From Halococcus qingdaonensis (GTDB lineage Archaea; Halobacteriota; Halobacteria; Halobacteriales; Halococcaceae), in assembly GCF_024508235.1 (NCBI RefSeq), contig NZ_CP101943.1, forward strand, positions 2,391,112-2,455,111: DNA of 64,000 nucleotides. Direction: 5' to 3'. The notes under the pieces are model-generated. The model had not been told where the DNA came from, did not search any database, and was given only the letters and a program-made list of their open reading frames with translations. Both the position numbers and the translations under genes were made by a program. Numbering within the stretch: position 1 is the first letter of the stretch; each line of letters starts with the position of its first letter. This document shows positions 1 through 8,779 of this stretch, piece after piece.

Positions 1-72
1 CGCCTCCTTCAGACCGTCGGAACGGGCGGCGAGCCGATCGCCTTGGTCCGGGTTCTCACTTGTTTCGGGCAT
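1..72 (-). CDS. N-terminus of an unidentified protein (cut by window edge)
   Basis: An ATG at the right end opens a frame of 24 codons without a stop up to the window edge. The visible residues are acidic and polar (begins MPETSENPDQGDR), as is common for haloarchaeal N-termini. It lies 48 bases after the stop of the small membrane protein gene on the same strand, so it may be the next gene of the transporter operon. No domain is visible and no function can be given. Confidence 0.45.
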   Translation of the reverse strand, partial: MPETSENPDQGDRLAARSDGLKEA

Positions 73-120
73 ACGCGCGCTGGGACTCGTGGCGTGTAAA
101 GCCTGTTGCTCGGCGCGGTC

Positions 121-531
121 TCAGACGGCGATGCCGAACCCGGTCTCCATCACGAACGAGGTGAGCAACACGAGCACGCTCGCGACGAACAGCTTCGCCG
201 GCGACGACAGCCGGTCGTCTGGCGCGAGCCCGTACCGCCCGAGCGGCGGCAGCCGCTGGACGGCCGCCTGGAAGCGCGTCTCCTCGCGCTCGTCGACCGG
301 GTCGTCGTCCTTCCACGGCGGTGTCGGTCGGAGCTGGAACGCCGAGATGCCGAAGACGAAGAAGCCGACGAAGAACAGGGCGAACTTCACGCCGACCAGC
401 CCCCAGCCGAGCGGGACGCTCACGACCGCCGCGAGCGCGACGAGTACGGCCACGAACGCGACGGCGTAGACCAGCGCGTCGATCGCCTGGCGCAGCCGGA
501 GCGCCTCCGGGTGCGGCCGGTCGGCGGCCAT
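121..531 (-). CDS. Small three-helix membrane protein after dppF
   Basis: A 136-residue protein whose ATG overlaps the dppF stop codon (ATGA), so it is translated with the transporter operon. Two hydrophobic helices occupy about residues 18-40 and 44-62, followed by a polar segment with the conspicuous QLRPTPPWKDDD motif, and a third helix lies near the C-terminus. It resembles a conserved haloarchaeal membrane family of unknown function. Its link to peptide uptake is suggested only by position; many such small proteins are carried along with unrelated operons. The start is fixed by the overlap; an upstream in-frame ATG at 660 would lie inside dppF and gives a non-membrane, Arg-rich leader, so it was not used. 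Confidence 0.8.
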   Translation of the reverse strand: MAADRPHPEALRLRQAIDALVYAVAFVAVLVALAAVVSVPLGWGLVGVKFALFFVGFFVFGISAFQLRPTPPWKDDDPVDEREETRFQAAVQRLPPLGRYGLAPDDRLSSPAKLFVASVLVLLTSFVMETGFGIAV

Positions 532-1868
532 CACTGCTCGCCGAAGACGGTGTGGGTGAAGAACTCGGCCGGCTCCTCGTGTTCGTCCTTGTGACGGTGG
601 CAGAGGCTCGTCCGGCCGGCCGCGCTCACCTCGTGGTGAGCCGGCGTCTCCCTGTCGCACTCGCTGCCGAACTCCTCGCGCAGGAGGTCGATCGCGCCCG
701 CCTCGTCGTTGTCGCGCAGGCGTTCTTCCACCGCGTCGAGCTGCTCCTGGATCGACGGCGGCACCGCAACGTCGCCGAACAGCTCTTCGTGCATCTCGTC
801 GACGTCCGAAAACCGGGTCTCCATGCCGAGCAGTGCGCGCGCCCGCTCGGAGAGCGAGCGCTCGGCACGATCACGCTCGCGCAGCACCTCGCGGAACACC
901 TCGATGCGTTCCCAGAGCTCGTCGTCCGTGTCACGATATTTCTCGGGTCTGATCTTCGCCGGACAGCGCGTGCTGAACGGACAGCCCGTCGGCGGGTCGC
1001 GCGGGCTCGGCGGGGTGCCCCGCAGCGTGATGCGCTCCTTGTCGCTCTGGGGATCGGCCTCGGGGATCGCCGACAGCAGCGCGTGCGTGTACGGGTTCGC
1101 CGGGTCGGCGAACAGCTCCTCGGCGGGACCGACCTCCATGATGTTGCCGAGATACATCACGGCCACGCGATCACAGATATGCCTGACGACGGAGAGATCG
1201 TGCGCGATGAACAGATACGTGAGCCCGAACTCGTTTTGCAGCTCCTCCAAGAGGTTCAGGATCTTCGCCTGTACGGAGACGTCGAGCGCGCTCACGGGTT
1301 CGTCGAGCACGATGAACTCCGGCGAGAGCGCGAGCGCGCGGGCGATGCCGACGCGCTGGCGCTGGCCGCCGGAGAACTGGTGGGGATATCTGTAATAATG
1401 CTCCTCGCGCAACCCGACGGTTTCGAGCAGTTCGCGCACGCGCTGGCGGCGCTCGCGTGGCGACTTCCAGTCGTGGACGTCGAGCGGTTCGCGGATGATC
1501 TCGCCGACGGTCATCCGGTCGTTGAGACTCGATTCGGGGTCCTGGAAGACGATCTGGGCGTTCCGCCGCCAGTTCTTCAGTTCGCTGCCCGACAGCTTCG
1601 TGACGTCGGTGCCGTCGAATTCGACCGTGCCCGCGGTCGCCGATTCCAACTGGACGAGCGTCCGCCCGAGCGTGGTCTTCCCACAGCCGGACTCGCCGAC
1701 CAGCCCGAGCGTCTCGCCGCGCTCGATCCGGAGCGTCACGTCGTCGACGGCCTTGACCGGCTCGTCGGAGAGCAGCCCGCCACCCTCGTAGTAGGTCTTC
1801 AGGTTCTCGACGTCGACCAGCGTCTCACCGCTCGATACCTCCGTCTCGCGCTGAATCGTTTCACTCAT
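531..1868 (-). CDS. dppF: Peptide ABC transporter ATP-binding protein DppF-like
   Basis: One of two ATPases that energise the dipeptide/oligopeptide importer on the cytoplasmic face. Visible are Walker [10 protein letters not shown] (about residues 58-66), the Q-loop ([10 protein letters not shown]), the signature [14 protein letters not shown], Walker [13 protein letters not shown] and the H-loop IAHDLS. The C-terminal oligopeptide-ATPase module with [11 protein letters not shown] follows; Cys in this module binds an Fe-S cluster in some homologues. At 445 residues it is about 110 longer than typical DppF. The extra C-terminal tail is charged and ends with a Cys/His-rich stretch ([19 protein letters not shown]). 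It starts 8 bases inside dppD, indicating translational coupling. The exact substrate (di- or oligopeptide) cannot be read from sequence. Confidence 0.93.
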   Translation of the reverse strand: MSETIQRETEVSSGETLVDVENLKTYYEGGGLLSDEPVKAVDDVTLRIERGETLGLVGESGCGKTTLGRTLVQLESATAGTVEFDGTDVTKLSGSELKNWRRNAQIVFQDPESSLNDRMTVGEIIREPLDVHDWKSPRERRQRVRELLETVGLREEHYYRYPHQFSGGQRQRVGIARALALSPEFIVLDEPVSALDVSVQAKILNLLEELQNEFGLTYLFIAHDLSVVRHICDRVAVMYLGNIMEVGPAEELFADPANPYTHALLSAIPEADPQSDKERITLRGTPPSPRDPPTGCPFSTRCPAKIRPEKYRDTDDELWERIEVFREVLRERDRAERSLSERARALLGMETRFSDVDEMHEELFGDVAVPPSIQEQLDAVEERLRDNDEAGAIDLLREEFGSECDRETPAHHEVSAAGRTSLCHRHKDEHEEPAEFFTHTVFGEQ

Positions 1869-3090
1869 TGAGTGCCTCCTCGCTGTCCTCGCCGCGCCGC
1901 CGATGGGTCTCGACGGCGCTCTCGCGCGACTGGTCCTCGGGGTAGAGCAGACAGGCGGCGGTGTGATCTGACGCCCCCTCGTTCACCGGCACCGAGACCG
2001 GATGGACGCTCTCGCATTCGGCGAACGCCTCCGGACACCGCGGCGCGAACCGACAGTCGGTCGCGGGCTCGTTCGGCGTCGGCACGTCGCCCTCGATCGT
2101 TCGCAGCCGATCCTCGTCTGGATGGCGACCGGGAATCGATTCCAGCAACCCCTGCGTGTAGGGGTGTTTCGGGTTCGCGAACACCTCCTCGACGGGCGCG
2201 GTTTCGACGATCTCGCCGGCGTACATCACGTTGAGCCGGTCGGCGATCTCGGCCATCACGCCCATGTCGTGGGTGATGAAGACGATCGACAGCCCGCGCT
2301 CCTCCTGAATGTCCGAGAGGAGTTCGAGGATCTGTGCCTGGATCGTCACGTCGAGCGCCGTCGTCGGCTCGTCGCAGATGAGCAGTTTCGGCTCGCAGGC
2401 CAACGCCATCGCGATCACCGCGCGCTGGCGCATCCCACCGGAGAACTGGTGGGGATACTCCGTGATGCGACGTTTGGCGTCGGGGATCGAGACGGCTTCG
2501 AGCAGGTTGATCGCCTCCTCGGTCGCCTCCTGGCCCCGGAGCCCCTGATGGAGCCTGAGCGCCTCCTTGATCTGATTGCCGACGGTGTAGACGGGGTTGA
2601 GCGAACTCAACGGATCCTGGAAGATCATGGCGATACCGTTGCCACGGAGGGTTCTGAGCGCCGAATCCGGCACCCGAGTGACGTCGATGTAGCCGTCGGC
2701 GGGCTCGTCGCCATCCCACTCCTCGACGAACACGAAGTCGTCTTCGTCGACGGCGCTGGCCCGCTCTGCCTCGGAGAGGCCGGCGACGTCGGCCGTCCGC
2801 TTCCGATTCGAGTCGACCAGTTGGGAGAGGACGTCGCGGTCGCGGAAGTTGACCGCGCCGTCGAGGACACGCCCCGGGGATTTGATCAACCCCATGATCG
2901 AGCGTGCCGTCACGCTCTTGCCCGAACCGCTCTCGCCGACGATGCCGACCGTCTCGCCCTCACGGACGTCGAAGCTCACGCCGTCGACCGCGCGGATCGT
3001 CTCCTTGTCGGTGAAGAATGCCGTCCGGAGGTTCTCGACGGAGAGCACGGTCTCGCCCGCGGTGCGCTCGCGCGGGAGTTGGCTGCTCAC
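1861..3090 (-). CDS. dppD: Peptide ABC transporter ATP-binding protein DppD-like
   Basis: The second ATPase of the importer. Walker [10 protein letters not shown]-loop [12 protein letters not shown], signature [15 protein letters not shown], Walker [13 protein letters not shown] and switch ITHDMG are intact, and the C-terminal domain carries [16 protein letters not shown]. Between Walker A and the Q-loop there is an insertion of roughly 45 acidic residues ([11 protein letters not shown] to EPADGYIDV), a common haloarchaeal feature. The start is a GTG overlapping the dppC stop (GTGA), which makes the coupling explicit. At 409 residues it is longer than bacterial DppD (about 330) because of the insertion and an acidic C-terminal tail. 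Confidence 0.93.
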   Translation of the reverse strand: MSSQLPRERTAGETVLSVENLRTAFFTDKETIRAVDGVSFDVREGETVGIVGESGSGKSVTARSIMGLIKSPGRVLDGAVNFRDRDVLSQLVDSNRKRTADVAGLSEAERASAVDEDDFVFVEEWDGDEPADGYIDVTRVPDSALRTLRGNGIAMIFQDPLSSLNPVYTVGNQIKEALRLHQGLRGQEATEEAINLLEAVSIPDAKRRITEYPHQFSGGMRQRAVIAMALACEPKLLICDEPTTALDVTIQAQILELLSDIQEERGLSIVFITHDMGVMAEIADRLNVMYAGEIVETAPVEEVFANPKHPYTQGLLESIPGRHPDEDRLRTIEGDVPTPNEPATDCRFAPRCPEAFAECESVHPVSVPVNEGASDHTAACLLYPEDQSRESAVETHRRRGEDSEEALNE

Positions 3091-4547
3091 GCGCCACCAC
3101 CCCCGGCGACGGCGGCCTCGCCACCGGTCTCCTCGCCGCCCTCGCTCTGCGGATCGAGCGCGTCGCGGATGCCGTCACCGAGCGCGTTGAACCCGACGAC
3201 GATGAGCGTGATCATGATGCCGGGGATCAGCGAGATATGCCACGAGGCGGTCGCCACGTAGGGCTGGCCGGCGGAGATCGCGCGTCCCCACTCCGGCGTC
3301 GGCGGCGTGATGCCGAGACCGAGATAGGACAGTCCCGCGACGGCGATGATGATGCCGCCGAGCGTCAGCGATGCGTAGATCAGCAGGTAGCCGACGACGT
3401 AGGGGAACATATGTTTCTGCATGATGGTTCGGGGCTTCTGGCCGAAACTCTTTGCGGCGTCGATCCACTCCTGTTCGGAGATCTGGAGCGCCGGACCGCG
3501 CAGCGCCCGCCAGAAGAAGGGCCAGTACGTGACCGAGAAGATCGCGATCAGCAGTACCGCCCCGTTGTAGAGGTTCGCGATCCACGTGTTGCCGAAGACC
3601 GCGGAGGCAAGGATCAACACCAACAGGACGGGCAGCGACTGAATCGAGTCGCTCGTGATGACCGCCGCGAGATCGGCGAGCCCCTTGTAGTAGGCCGTCA
3701 GCATGGCGAGCGCGGTGGCGATGAAGCCCGCGATCATCAGGGAGACGAGCCCGATCATCAGCGAGATGCGCGCCCCCGCCGCCATGAACGTGAAGAGGTC
3801 CTTCCCGTCGGTGAGTGTCCCGAACGGATGGAACCGTCCGTAGTCGTCGTAGCTCCACGGGCCGACGTTCTCGCCGCCGGCCCCCTGTGAAGTCGAGCCG
3901 AGATTCGCGGTGCCGACGGTGACGTTCGAGACCGATTCGATCTCGTCGTCGTAGTATTTCGTGTAATGCGTGTAGGGGCTCTGGATGTTCGCGTCGACGG
4001 TCGTCGGGCCGAGCGCCGGCGCGAACAGCGCCAGCACGAAGAAGGCGAGCACGAGCACGAAGCCGAACTGGCCCCACCGATGGGAGCGCAGTCGGTCGAC
4101 GACGTCGTCTCGTGGCGTCCAGTCGGCGTATCGGTAGTGTTTGCGGAACCAGCGGTAGCCGACCCAGAACCAGCCGAGCCAGATGAACGCGTAGGCGTAG
4201 ATGAGGACGACCCGCAGCAGCCACGCGTACGCCGGCTCCAGTCCGAGGAACGTCCCCATCCATTCGCCACTCGCGGTCTGATAGCCCTGATTCGGGATGA
4301 GACCGCGCGTAAGCAGCGTCGGGATCGCCTCGGCGGCCTCACCGGCGCTCGCGAGCGCGGCCGCCCCCGGGTTCGACGGGAGCAGGCGGACCGCCGTCAA
4401 CGCGAGCTGGATGATGACACCGATGAACGCGCCGAACTCGACGGCCAGCAGGACGAGCGCACCGGCGAGCCACTGCAGCGCCGGACGCGGGTTCGCCGCG
4501 ATGCGGTCTCGGAGCGGTACTTCTTCGTCGGATTGTGTCTCACTCAT
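3087..4547 (-). CDS. dppC: Peptide ABC transporter permease DppC-like, with N-terminal extension
   Basis: An inner-membrane permease of the DppC/OppC type. The typical BPD-transport domain fills the C-terminal half, including the ATPase-docking EAA loop (EWIDAAKSFGQKPRTIMQKH). At 486 residues it is about 180 longer than bacterial DppC: the N-terminus adds a hydrophobic pair (about residues 28-53), a further helix near 110-135, and a long extracellular loop before the core domain. It is separated by 3 bases from dppB and overlaps dppD by 4. The C-terminus is a Gly/Ala/Glu tail. Confidence 0.92.
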   Translation of the reverse strand: MSETQSDEEVPLRDRIAANPRPALQWLAGALVLLAVEFGAFIGVIIQLALTAVRLLPSNPGAAALASAGEAAEAIPTLLTRGLIPNQGYQTASGEWMGTFLGLEPAYAWLLRVVLIYAYAFIWLGWFWVGYRWFRKHYRYADWTPRDDVVDRLRSHRWGQFGFVLVLAFFVLALFAPALGPTTVDANIQSPYTHYTKYYDDEIESVSNVTVGTANLGSTSQGAGGENVGPWSYDDYGRFHPFGTLTDGKDLFTFMAAGARISLMIGLVSLMIAGFIATALAMLTAYYKGLADLAAVITSDSIQSLPVLLVLILASAVFGNTWIANLYNGAVLLIAIFSVTYWPFFWRALRGPALQISEQEWIDAAKSFGQKPRTIMQKHMFPYVVGYLLIYASLTLGGIIIAVAGLSYLGLGITPPTPEWGRAISAGQPYVATASWHISLIPGIMITLIVVGFNALGDGIRDALDPQSEGGEETGGEAAVAGGGGA

Positions 4548-4550
4548 GGA

Positions 4551-5612
4551 TTACTCGCTTTCGTAGCCGACGCGCGGGTCGATCAGCGTGTACAGCAGAT
4601 CCTGGAGGATGTTCGTGAAGACGGTGATCAGGATGAAGATGAACATCAGCGCGCCCAGTAGCGGAAGATCGGCGTTGAGCGCTGCCTGATAGAACAGATA
4701 GCCGATCCCGTTGATCGCGAACACCGTCTCGACGAGCACCGATCCACCGACCAGGAGGAACGCCTCACCGGTGATGATCGGCACCAACGGGATCAGCGCG
4801 TTGCGGAAGACGTGTTTCCAGATGAGGCTGCGCCCCGAGACGCCCTTCGCGCGCGCCGTCTCGACGTAATCGGAGTTGATCGTCTCCAGGATCGCGGTAC
4901 GACCGATGCGCATCTCGTTACCCATCGAGGCCGACCCGAGCACGATCGCCGCGGGCGCGATCTGTTTCAGCGCCGCGAGGAACGAGCCGTTCGCGCCCGT
5001 CGATACCCACCAGTCGATCGGGTTCGTGATGGCTTCGAGCGGGGTCGAGAGGAATCGCAAGTTCGGCGGCGAGAGGATATCGGTCGTGACGAGCCAGTTC
5101 GACCAGTTGAAGCCGAAGAGGAGGTCCTGGGACTGGACGAGCACGCTCACGAGGAGGATCGCCAGCCAGAAGTTCGGCATCGCCCGCCAGACGATCCCGC
5201 CGAACGAGGCGAAGTAGTCCCCGCCCGTGTTCGGGTTGAGACCGGCGTAGAAGCCGAGCGGGATGCCGATGAACAGCGCGATGACGACCGACCAGAAGCC
5301 GAGCCAGATCGTCCGGGGCGCGTAGCTCGCGACGAGGCTGTAGGCATCCCGGCCGGGCTGGATGACCCACGACTGGCCGAGATCGAGAGTGAACATGTTG
5401 ATCATGAAGTCGATATACTGCTGCCAGAGCGGCTGTGTCAAACCGAGCTGTTCACGGATTCGTTCGATCCCCTGCGGGTTGCCCATGCCGACGATCGCCG
5501 CCGCCGGGTCGATCGGCCCCAGACGGACGAGCATGAAGACGATCGTCGTCCCGAAGAGGATGACCGGGATCGAGAGCACGAGCCGCCGGAGGAAGTAGCT
5601 CCAGCGACTCAT
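4551..5612 (-). CDS. dppB: Peptide ABC transporter permease DppB-like
   Basis: A 353-residue permease with the DppB/OppB hallmarks: N-terminal signal-anchor helix (FLRRLVLSIPVILFG), a large periplasm-side loop with LGLTQPLWQQY, then the permease core with the EAA loop (YVETARAKGVSGRSLIWKH) and the conserved end (DLLYTLIDPRVGYESE). With dppC it would form the membrane channel. It is the first gene after a 152-base gap from the binding-protein gene; a stem-loop in that gap may lower expression of the permease relative to the binding protein. Confidence 0.93.
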   Translation of the reverse strand: MSRWSYFLRRLVLSIPVILFGTTIVFMLVRLGPIDPAAAIVGMGNPQGIERIREQLGLTQPLWQQYIDFMINMFTLDLGQSWVIQPGRDAYSLVASYAPRTIWLGFWSVVIALFIGIPLGFYAGLNPNTGGDYFASFGGIVWRAMPNFWLAILLVSVLVQSQDLLFGFNWSNWLVTTDILSPPNLRFLSTPLEAITNPIDWWVSTGANGSFLAALKQIAPAAIVLGSASMGNEMRIGRTAILETINSDYVETARAKGVSGRSLIWKHVFRNALIPLVPIITGEAFLLVGGSVLVETVFAINGIGYLFYQAALNADLPLLGALMFIFILITVFTNILQDLLYTLIDPRVGYESE

Positions 5613-5764
5613 GGGGCAGTACTCACCGCGAAACTAGCTCTCATGCTGCACGTTCGTATGTGATGTGGATTCATTATAGTTTTCGGTTACGTTCGGACGG
5701 CTCTCGGCACGATCGATCACCACCGAACATCGGAACTGCAAACCACACACCGTGAAGGGTGTGG
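5613..5764 (-). promoter_or_regulatory. dppA-dppB intergenic stem-loop
   Basis: The 152 bases between the binding-protein gene and dppB hold no gene. Directly at the dppA stop codon sits an inverted repeat, AACCACAC (5741-5748) and GTGTGGTT (5759-5766), with a 10-base loop. Such hairpins at this place in binding-protein operons often stabilise the upstream mRNA or cause partial termination, giving excess binding protein. The function here is inferred from position only. Confidence 0.45.
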
Positions 5765-7648
5765 TTACTGGCGGTTCTTCGCGATCTTCACGTCGTTGTA
5801 CATCTGGCGGCTGTCGCCCATCCCGCCGTACGGCGGAATGTCGACCCAGTTGTACGCGAAGCGTTCACCGAGACTGTGGTAAAGTGGCAGGAAGCCAATG
5901 TCTTCCCAGTTGGCCTCCTCCATGTTGACGTAGGCCTTGTTGCGGGCCTGCTGGGCCTGCTTCGTCGGTGCCTGGTTGTTCGAGACCGTCTTGTACGCCT
6001 TGGACGCCTGCTTTGCTGCGTCGCCGTTCTCCGGCTTCCAGTTGATGTACGACAGCGGTGCGTCGGAGGACGTGTCGGTCTGTGGCGGGTTGAGCAGCTG
6101 CAGGAAGTTGTCCGGGGCCGGCCAGTCGGCGATCCAGCCGAGCGTGTAGACCTCGAGTTTGCCACTACGACCGCGCTCGGTGAGGGTCGCGAACGGGGTC
6201 TGCTGGATCTGCATGTCGATGAACGCGCTCGACAGTTGATCACGGAACAGCTTCCCGAGCGAGAGCCACGAGTCGTCCTGATACTGGGTCCACTGGACGG
6301 TGAAGCGGTTGTTCGGGCCGTAGCCAGCGTCCTTCATCACCTTCTGAGCCTTCTGGAGCTGGGTCTTGTTGTAGCCGTAGGGGTAGTTCTGTTTGGCGTG
6401 TTTGTCGTAGGCCTTCGCGCCGCCGCCCGGATAGATCGATTTCGGCGTGTGGTGATAGGCGGGGACGCCACGGCCTTTGAACACCTCCTTGGTCAACTGC
6501 TGCTGGTTCGCGGCGTAGGCGAAGGCCTGTCGCACCGGCTTCGGCACCTTCGCCATGTTGAATCCGATGTAGTAGGTGTTGATCTCGGGAACCGCGAGAT
6601 ACTGGAGCGTCGAGCCGTTGCGGACCTGACCGTAGGTGCCGAACTCCCGTCCGAGATCGTCGGGGCCGCGCTGGACGTTGACCTTGCTCGGGTCGTACTG
6701 TGAGGTCGGAATTTCGAAGACGTCAGCGTTCTTGTTCATCGAGTAGTTGTACTTCGGCGACGCCTTCTCGATGATCTGCCAGTGAACGCCCGCGACGGAG
6801 GCCTTCCCGCCGTGGTAGTCGTCGAAACGCTCGACTTCGGCCGCAGTGCCCGAGTTCCACTCCTTGAGTTTGAACGGACCGGCACCGACCGGCTCGCTGG
6901 TGGAGAGCTTCTGCTGGGATACTTCGCCGTCGTAGCCCTCGATATCGCCGACGTACCCCTCGGGTAGCACGGCGAAGGAGTTGTACGCCATCATCTCCTG
7001 GGCCGCGTGGAACGGGGCCGAGAGTGTGACTTCGAGGGTCTTCTCGTCCTTGGCGTTGAGTGCGAGCGAGCCAGGTTTGTACGTCTCCTCACCCTCCTGC
7101 GTCGTCGTCTCGTGTTTGACACCGAGCGAGTCGAGAATGAAGTACGCTCGTTTCGAGTTCGAGGAGGCTGCGAGTCGCTCCCAGGAGTAGACGACGTCCT
7201 GTGCCGTGACCGTATCGCCGTTGTGGAACGTCGCGTCCTTCAGCGTGAACGTATAGGTCGTGTTGTCGTCGGAGAGCTCGAAGCTCTTGGCGAGGCCCTT
7301 TTTCGGGTCGGCTTTCCCGTCCGGGTAGTTCATCAGCATATCGTAGAGCTGCTGATTGACGTAGCCGCTGGCCTCGTCGGTCGCCTCGATCGGGTCGAAC
7401 GTGGTGATGGTGCTGTTGATCCGCTGAAGCACCTTCGAGGGATCGGCCTCGATCTCCTGTTGGGTCTGCTGGCTGCTCCCGTTGCCACCCGAGCCATTGG
7501 CACCACCGCTCCCGTTACCACCGGAACCGTTGCCGCCGGAGTCGTTGCCCCCGCCGCCACCCGTACAGCCGGCGAGCGCGAGCGCCCCCGCCGCACCACC
7601 GGTCGTTTTCAGGAAACGACGTCGCGTCTGGCTGTTATCGTCTCTCAT
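5765..7648 (-). CDS. dppA: Peptide-binding lipoprotein of the ABC transporter (Tat substrate)
   Basis: The solute-binding protein (family SBP_bac_5) of the importer, 627 residues. It starts with a twin-arginine signal (RRRFLK, residues 9-14) and a lipobox ending LAGC, Cys28, followed by a Gly/Ser/Asn-rich linker about 45 residues long, the usual haloarchaeal design for a folded, lipid-anchored surface protein. The body contains family stretches such as NGDTVTAQDVVYSWERL and the Y-x-N-W end region. An in-frame ATG at 7822 would add 58 residues ahead of the Tat signal and overlap the divergent promoter, so 7648 is preferred. It is first in the operon, consistent with the need for more binding protein than channel. 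Confidence 0.93.
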   Translation of the reverse strand: MRDDNSQTRRRFLKTTGGAAGALALAGCTGGGGGNDSGGNGSGGNGSGGANGSGGNGSSQQTQQEIEADPSKVLQRINSTITTFDPIEATDEASGYVNQQLYDMLMNYPDGKADPKKGLAKSFELSDDNTTYTFTLKDATFHNGDTVTAQDVVYSWERLAASSNSKRAYFILDSLGVKHETTTQEGEETYKPGSLALNAKDEKTLEVTLSAPFHAAQEMMAYNSFAVLPEGYVGDIEGYDGEVSQQKLSTSEPVGAGPFKLKEWNSGTAAEVERFDDYHGGKASVAGVHWQIIEKASPKYNYSMNKNADVFEIPTSQYDPSKVNVQRGPDDLGREFGTYGQVRNGSTLQYLAVPEINTYYIGFNMAKVPKPVRQAFAYAANQQQLTKEVFKGRGVPAYHHTPKSIYPGGGAKAYDKHAKQNYPYGYNKTQLQKAQKVMKDAGYGPNNRFTVQWTQYQDDSWLSLGKLFRDQLSSAFIDMQIQQTPFATLTERGRSGKLEVYTLGWIADWPAPDNFLQLLNPPQTDTSSDAPLSYINWKPENGDAAKQASKAYKTVSNNQAPTKQAQQARNKAYVNMEEANWEDIGFLPLYHSLGERFAYNWVDIPPYGGMGDSRQMYNDVKIAKNRQ

Positions 7649-7796
7649 TCCAGTTAGTGAAGCTTTGCCGTATGCGCATAAGTTTTGTGTTAACGCGTCG
7701 CCCAACTTCGGTACCGTTGTTTTACATGATCGTCGTGATGTGAACAGCGATGTCGGAAACTGCTGTCCGGCACTGTCGTTACCACAGTCCGGTGAG

Positions 7797-7804
7797 TTTA
7801 TATA
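7797..7804 (+). promoter_or_regulatory. TATA box of the 56-residue gene
   Basis: The octamer TTTATATA lies 24-31 bases before the ATG at 7828. This is the distance from TATA box to transcription start in haloarchaea, so the transcript is probably leaderless. It is the clearest canonical TATA box in this part of the window. Confidence 0.65.
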
Positions 7805-7827
7805 TCGTTGGTATGTACTCACATAGT

Positions 7828-7998
7828 ATGACGCCAGATACGGCCGCTGTGGCGACAGCCGGCTCCGCGGAGGACGTCATGGGCTCGGTCGACGATGACG
7901 GTACCGTCGAGCGGTTCGTCATCGCCGATATCTCGCGGGACGACGCCTGGCTTTCGCTCCCGCTCGCCGAGGCAGCCACGCTCGCCGACTGGCAGTAA
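7828..7998 (+). CDS. Conserved haloarchaeal small protein (56 residues)
   Basis: A 56-residue acidic protein that resembles a small family conserved in haloarchaea, with the core FVIADISRDDAWLSLPLAEA and a C-terminal aromatic (DWQ). No catalytic or membrane motif is visible and the role is unknown. The ATG at 7828 is chosen because a strong TATA box lies about 25 bases upstream; upstream in-frame ATGs at 7750 and 7813 would lie before or just after the TATA box. It is monocistronic: an 11-base T run follows the stop codon immediately. Confidence 0.75.
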   Translation: MTPDTAAVATAGSAEDVMGSVDDDGTVERFVIADISRDDAWLSLPLAEAATLADWQ

Positions 7999-8011
7999 AC
8001 TTTTTTTTTTT
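7999..8011 (+). terminator. T-run terminator
   Basis: Eleven consecutive T residues (8001-8011) begin two bases after the stop of the 56-residue gene. Archaeal RNA polymerase terminates at such non-template T runs without needing a hairpin. The run also abuts the stop codon of the convergent RNA-ligase-like gene. Confidence 0.75.
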
Positions 8012-8514
8012 CAGTACGACACCGGCAGCGAGAGGGTTCCAGCGCGCTCGTCGTGGGTCGCATCGTAGAAAGAGAGTTCGGAGATCGTCCACTCGATCGA
8101 GTCGACGGTACGTGCACGGAGCGCCTCGGCACGATCGACGCTTCCCCCGCGGGCGAGGGTGACGTGCGGGACGTACTCGTCACCTTCGAGACCGGTGATC
8201 GCGCCGAAAGCGTCGACGAGGCGCTCGTGGATCGCCACGAGTCCCGGGCTCGCAACGGCGAGATAGACCACCGGCCCGGGACCACGAACGGGCTCCTCGA
8301 AGAGCTCGATAGTCGTCACGCGCGCTTCGATCGGTGTCGTGCCGTCGAGTGCCCGCCGGGCGCGCTCCGAGAGACGATCGTACTCCTCGGATTCGAAGCG
8401 TTTGCAGACCAGCGAGTGGCGCTCGCGCACGCGCTCGAAGCTCGCCAGCCGGGGATGGAACTCGGCGGCGAGGCGTTTCACTCGTCCGGGAGCCGGGACG
8501 TTGAGGCTGAACAC
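8011..8514 (-). CDS. 2'-5' RNA ligase / 2H phosphoesterase superfamily protein
   Basis: A member of the 2H phosphoesterase superfamily, which acts on 2',3'-cyclic phosphates of RNA or related nucleotides. The second His motif is clear (HVTL, about residues 117-120); the first is a divergent HSL (33-35) where HxT/S is usual. The protein core starts SLNVPAPGRV, as in archaeal LigT-like proteins, so I place the start at the GTG at 8514 (167 residues). An in-frame ATG at 8601 would add 29 residues (ADLLNASGSATLAPP) with no family resemblance, and a TATA-like TATTAAAT on this strand at 8583-8590 lies downstream of that ATG, which argues against it. No ribosome-binding site decides the matter. Physiological substrate unknown. 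Confidence 0.7.
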   Translation of the reverse strand: MFSLNVPAPGRVKRLAAEFHPRLASFERVRERHSLVCKRFESEEYDRLSERARRALDGTTPIEARVTTIELFEEPVRGPGPVVYLAVASPGLVAIHERLVDAFGAITGLEGDEYVPHVTLARGGSVDRAEALRARTVDSIEWTISELSFYDATHDERAGTLSLPVSY

Positions 8515-8779
8515 GTCGACTGAAGGGAGGCGAGCGAAATGACCGTGGTGGTCGGGCGGTGCAAGCGTTGCCGAGCCGGAAGCATTTAATAGGTCGGCCA
8601 TCCACAGGCTGCATATGACGCGGATACACGACGCCGGCTCGTTTTCGACCGCCGGCGCGTGCGCGCTCCGACCGCGACGACCGGGCCTTTAGGCCCGCAT
8701 ACACTTCTCTCCAACCGATCCGCTACGCTCTCCAGCTTACCCGAAGGGTTCGCTGGACGAACCACCACTCCCACACCAG

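Noticed and set aside
321-1871. A 516-codon open frame opposite dppF
   Set aside because: Its product is Arg- and Ala-rich and lacks domains; the dppF gene on the other strand has complete ABC motifs, so this is the antisense shadow common in GC-rich genes.
7750-7827. Longer N-terminus for the 56-residue gene from an ATG at 7750
   Set aside because: The added segment runs through the TATA box TTTATATA at 7797-7804, which fits a leaderless start at 7828.
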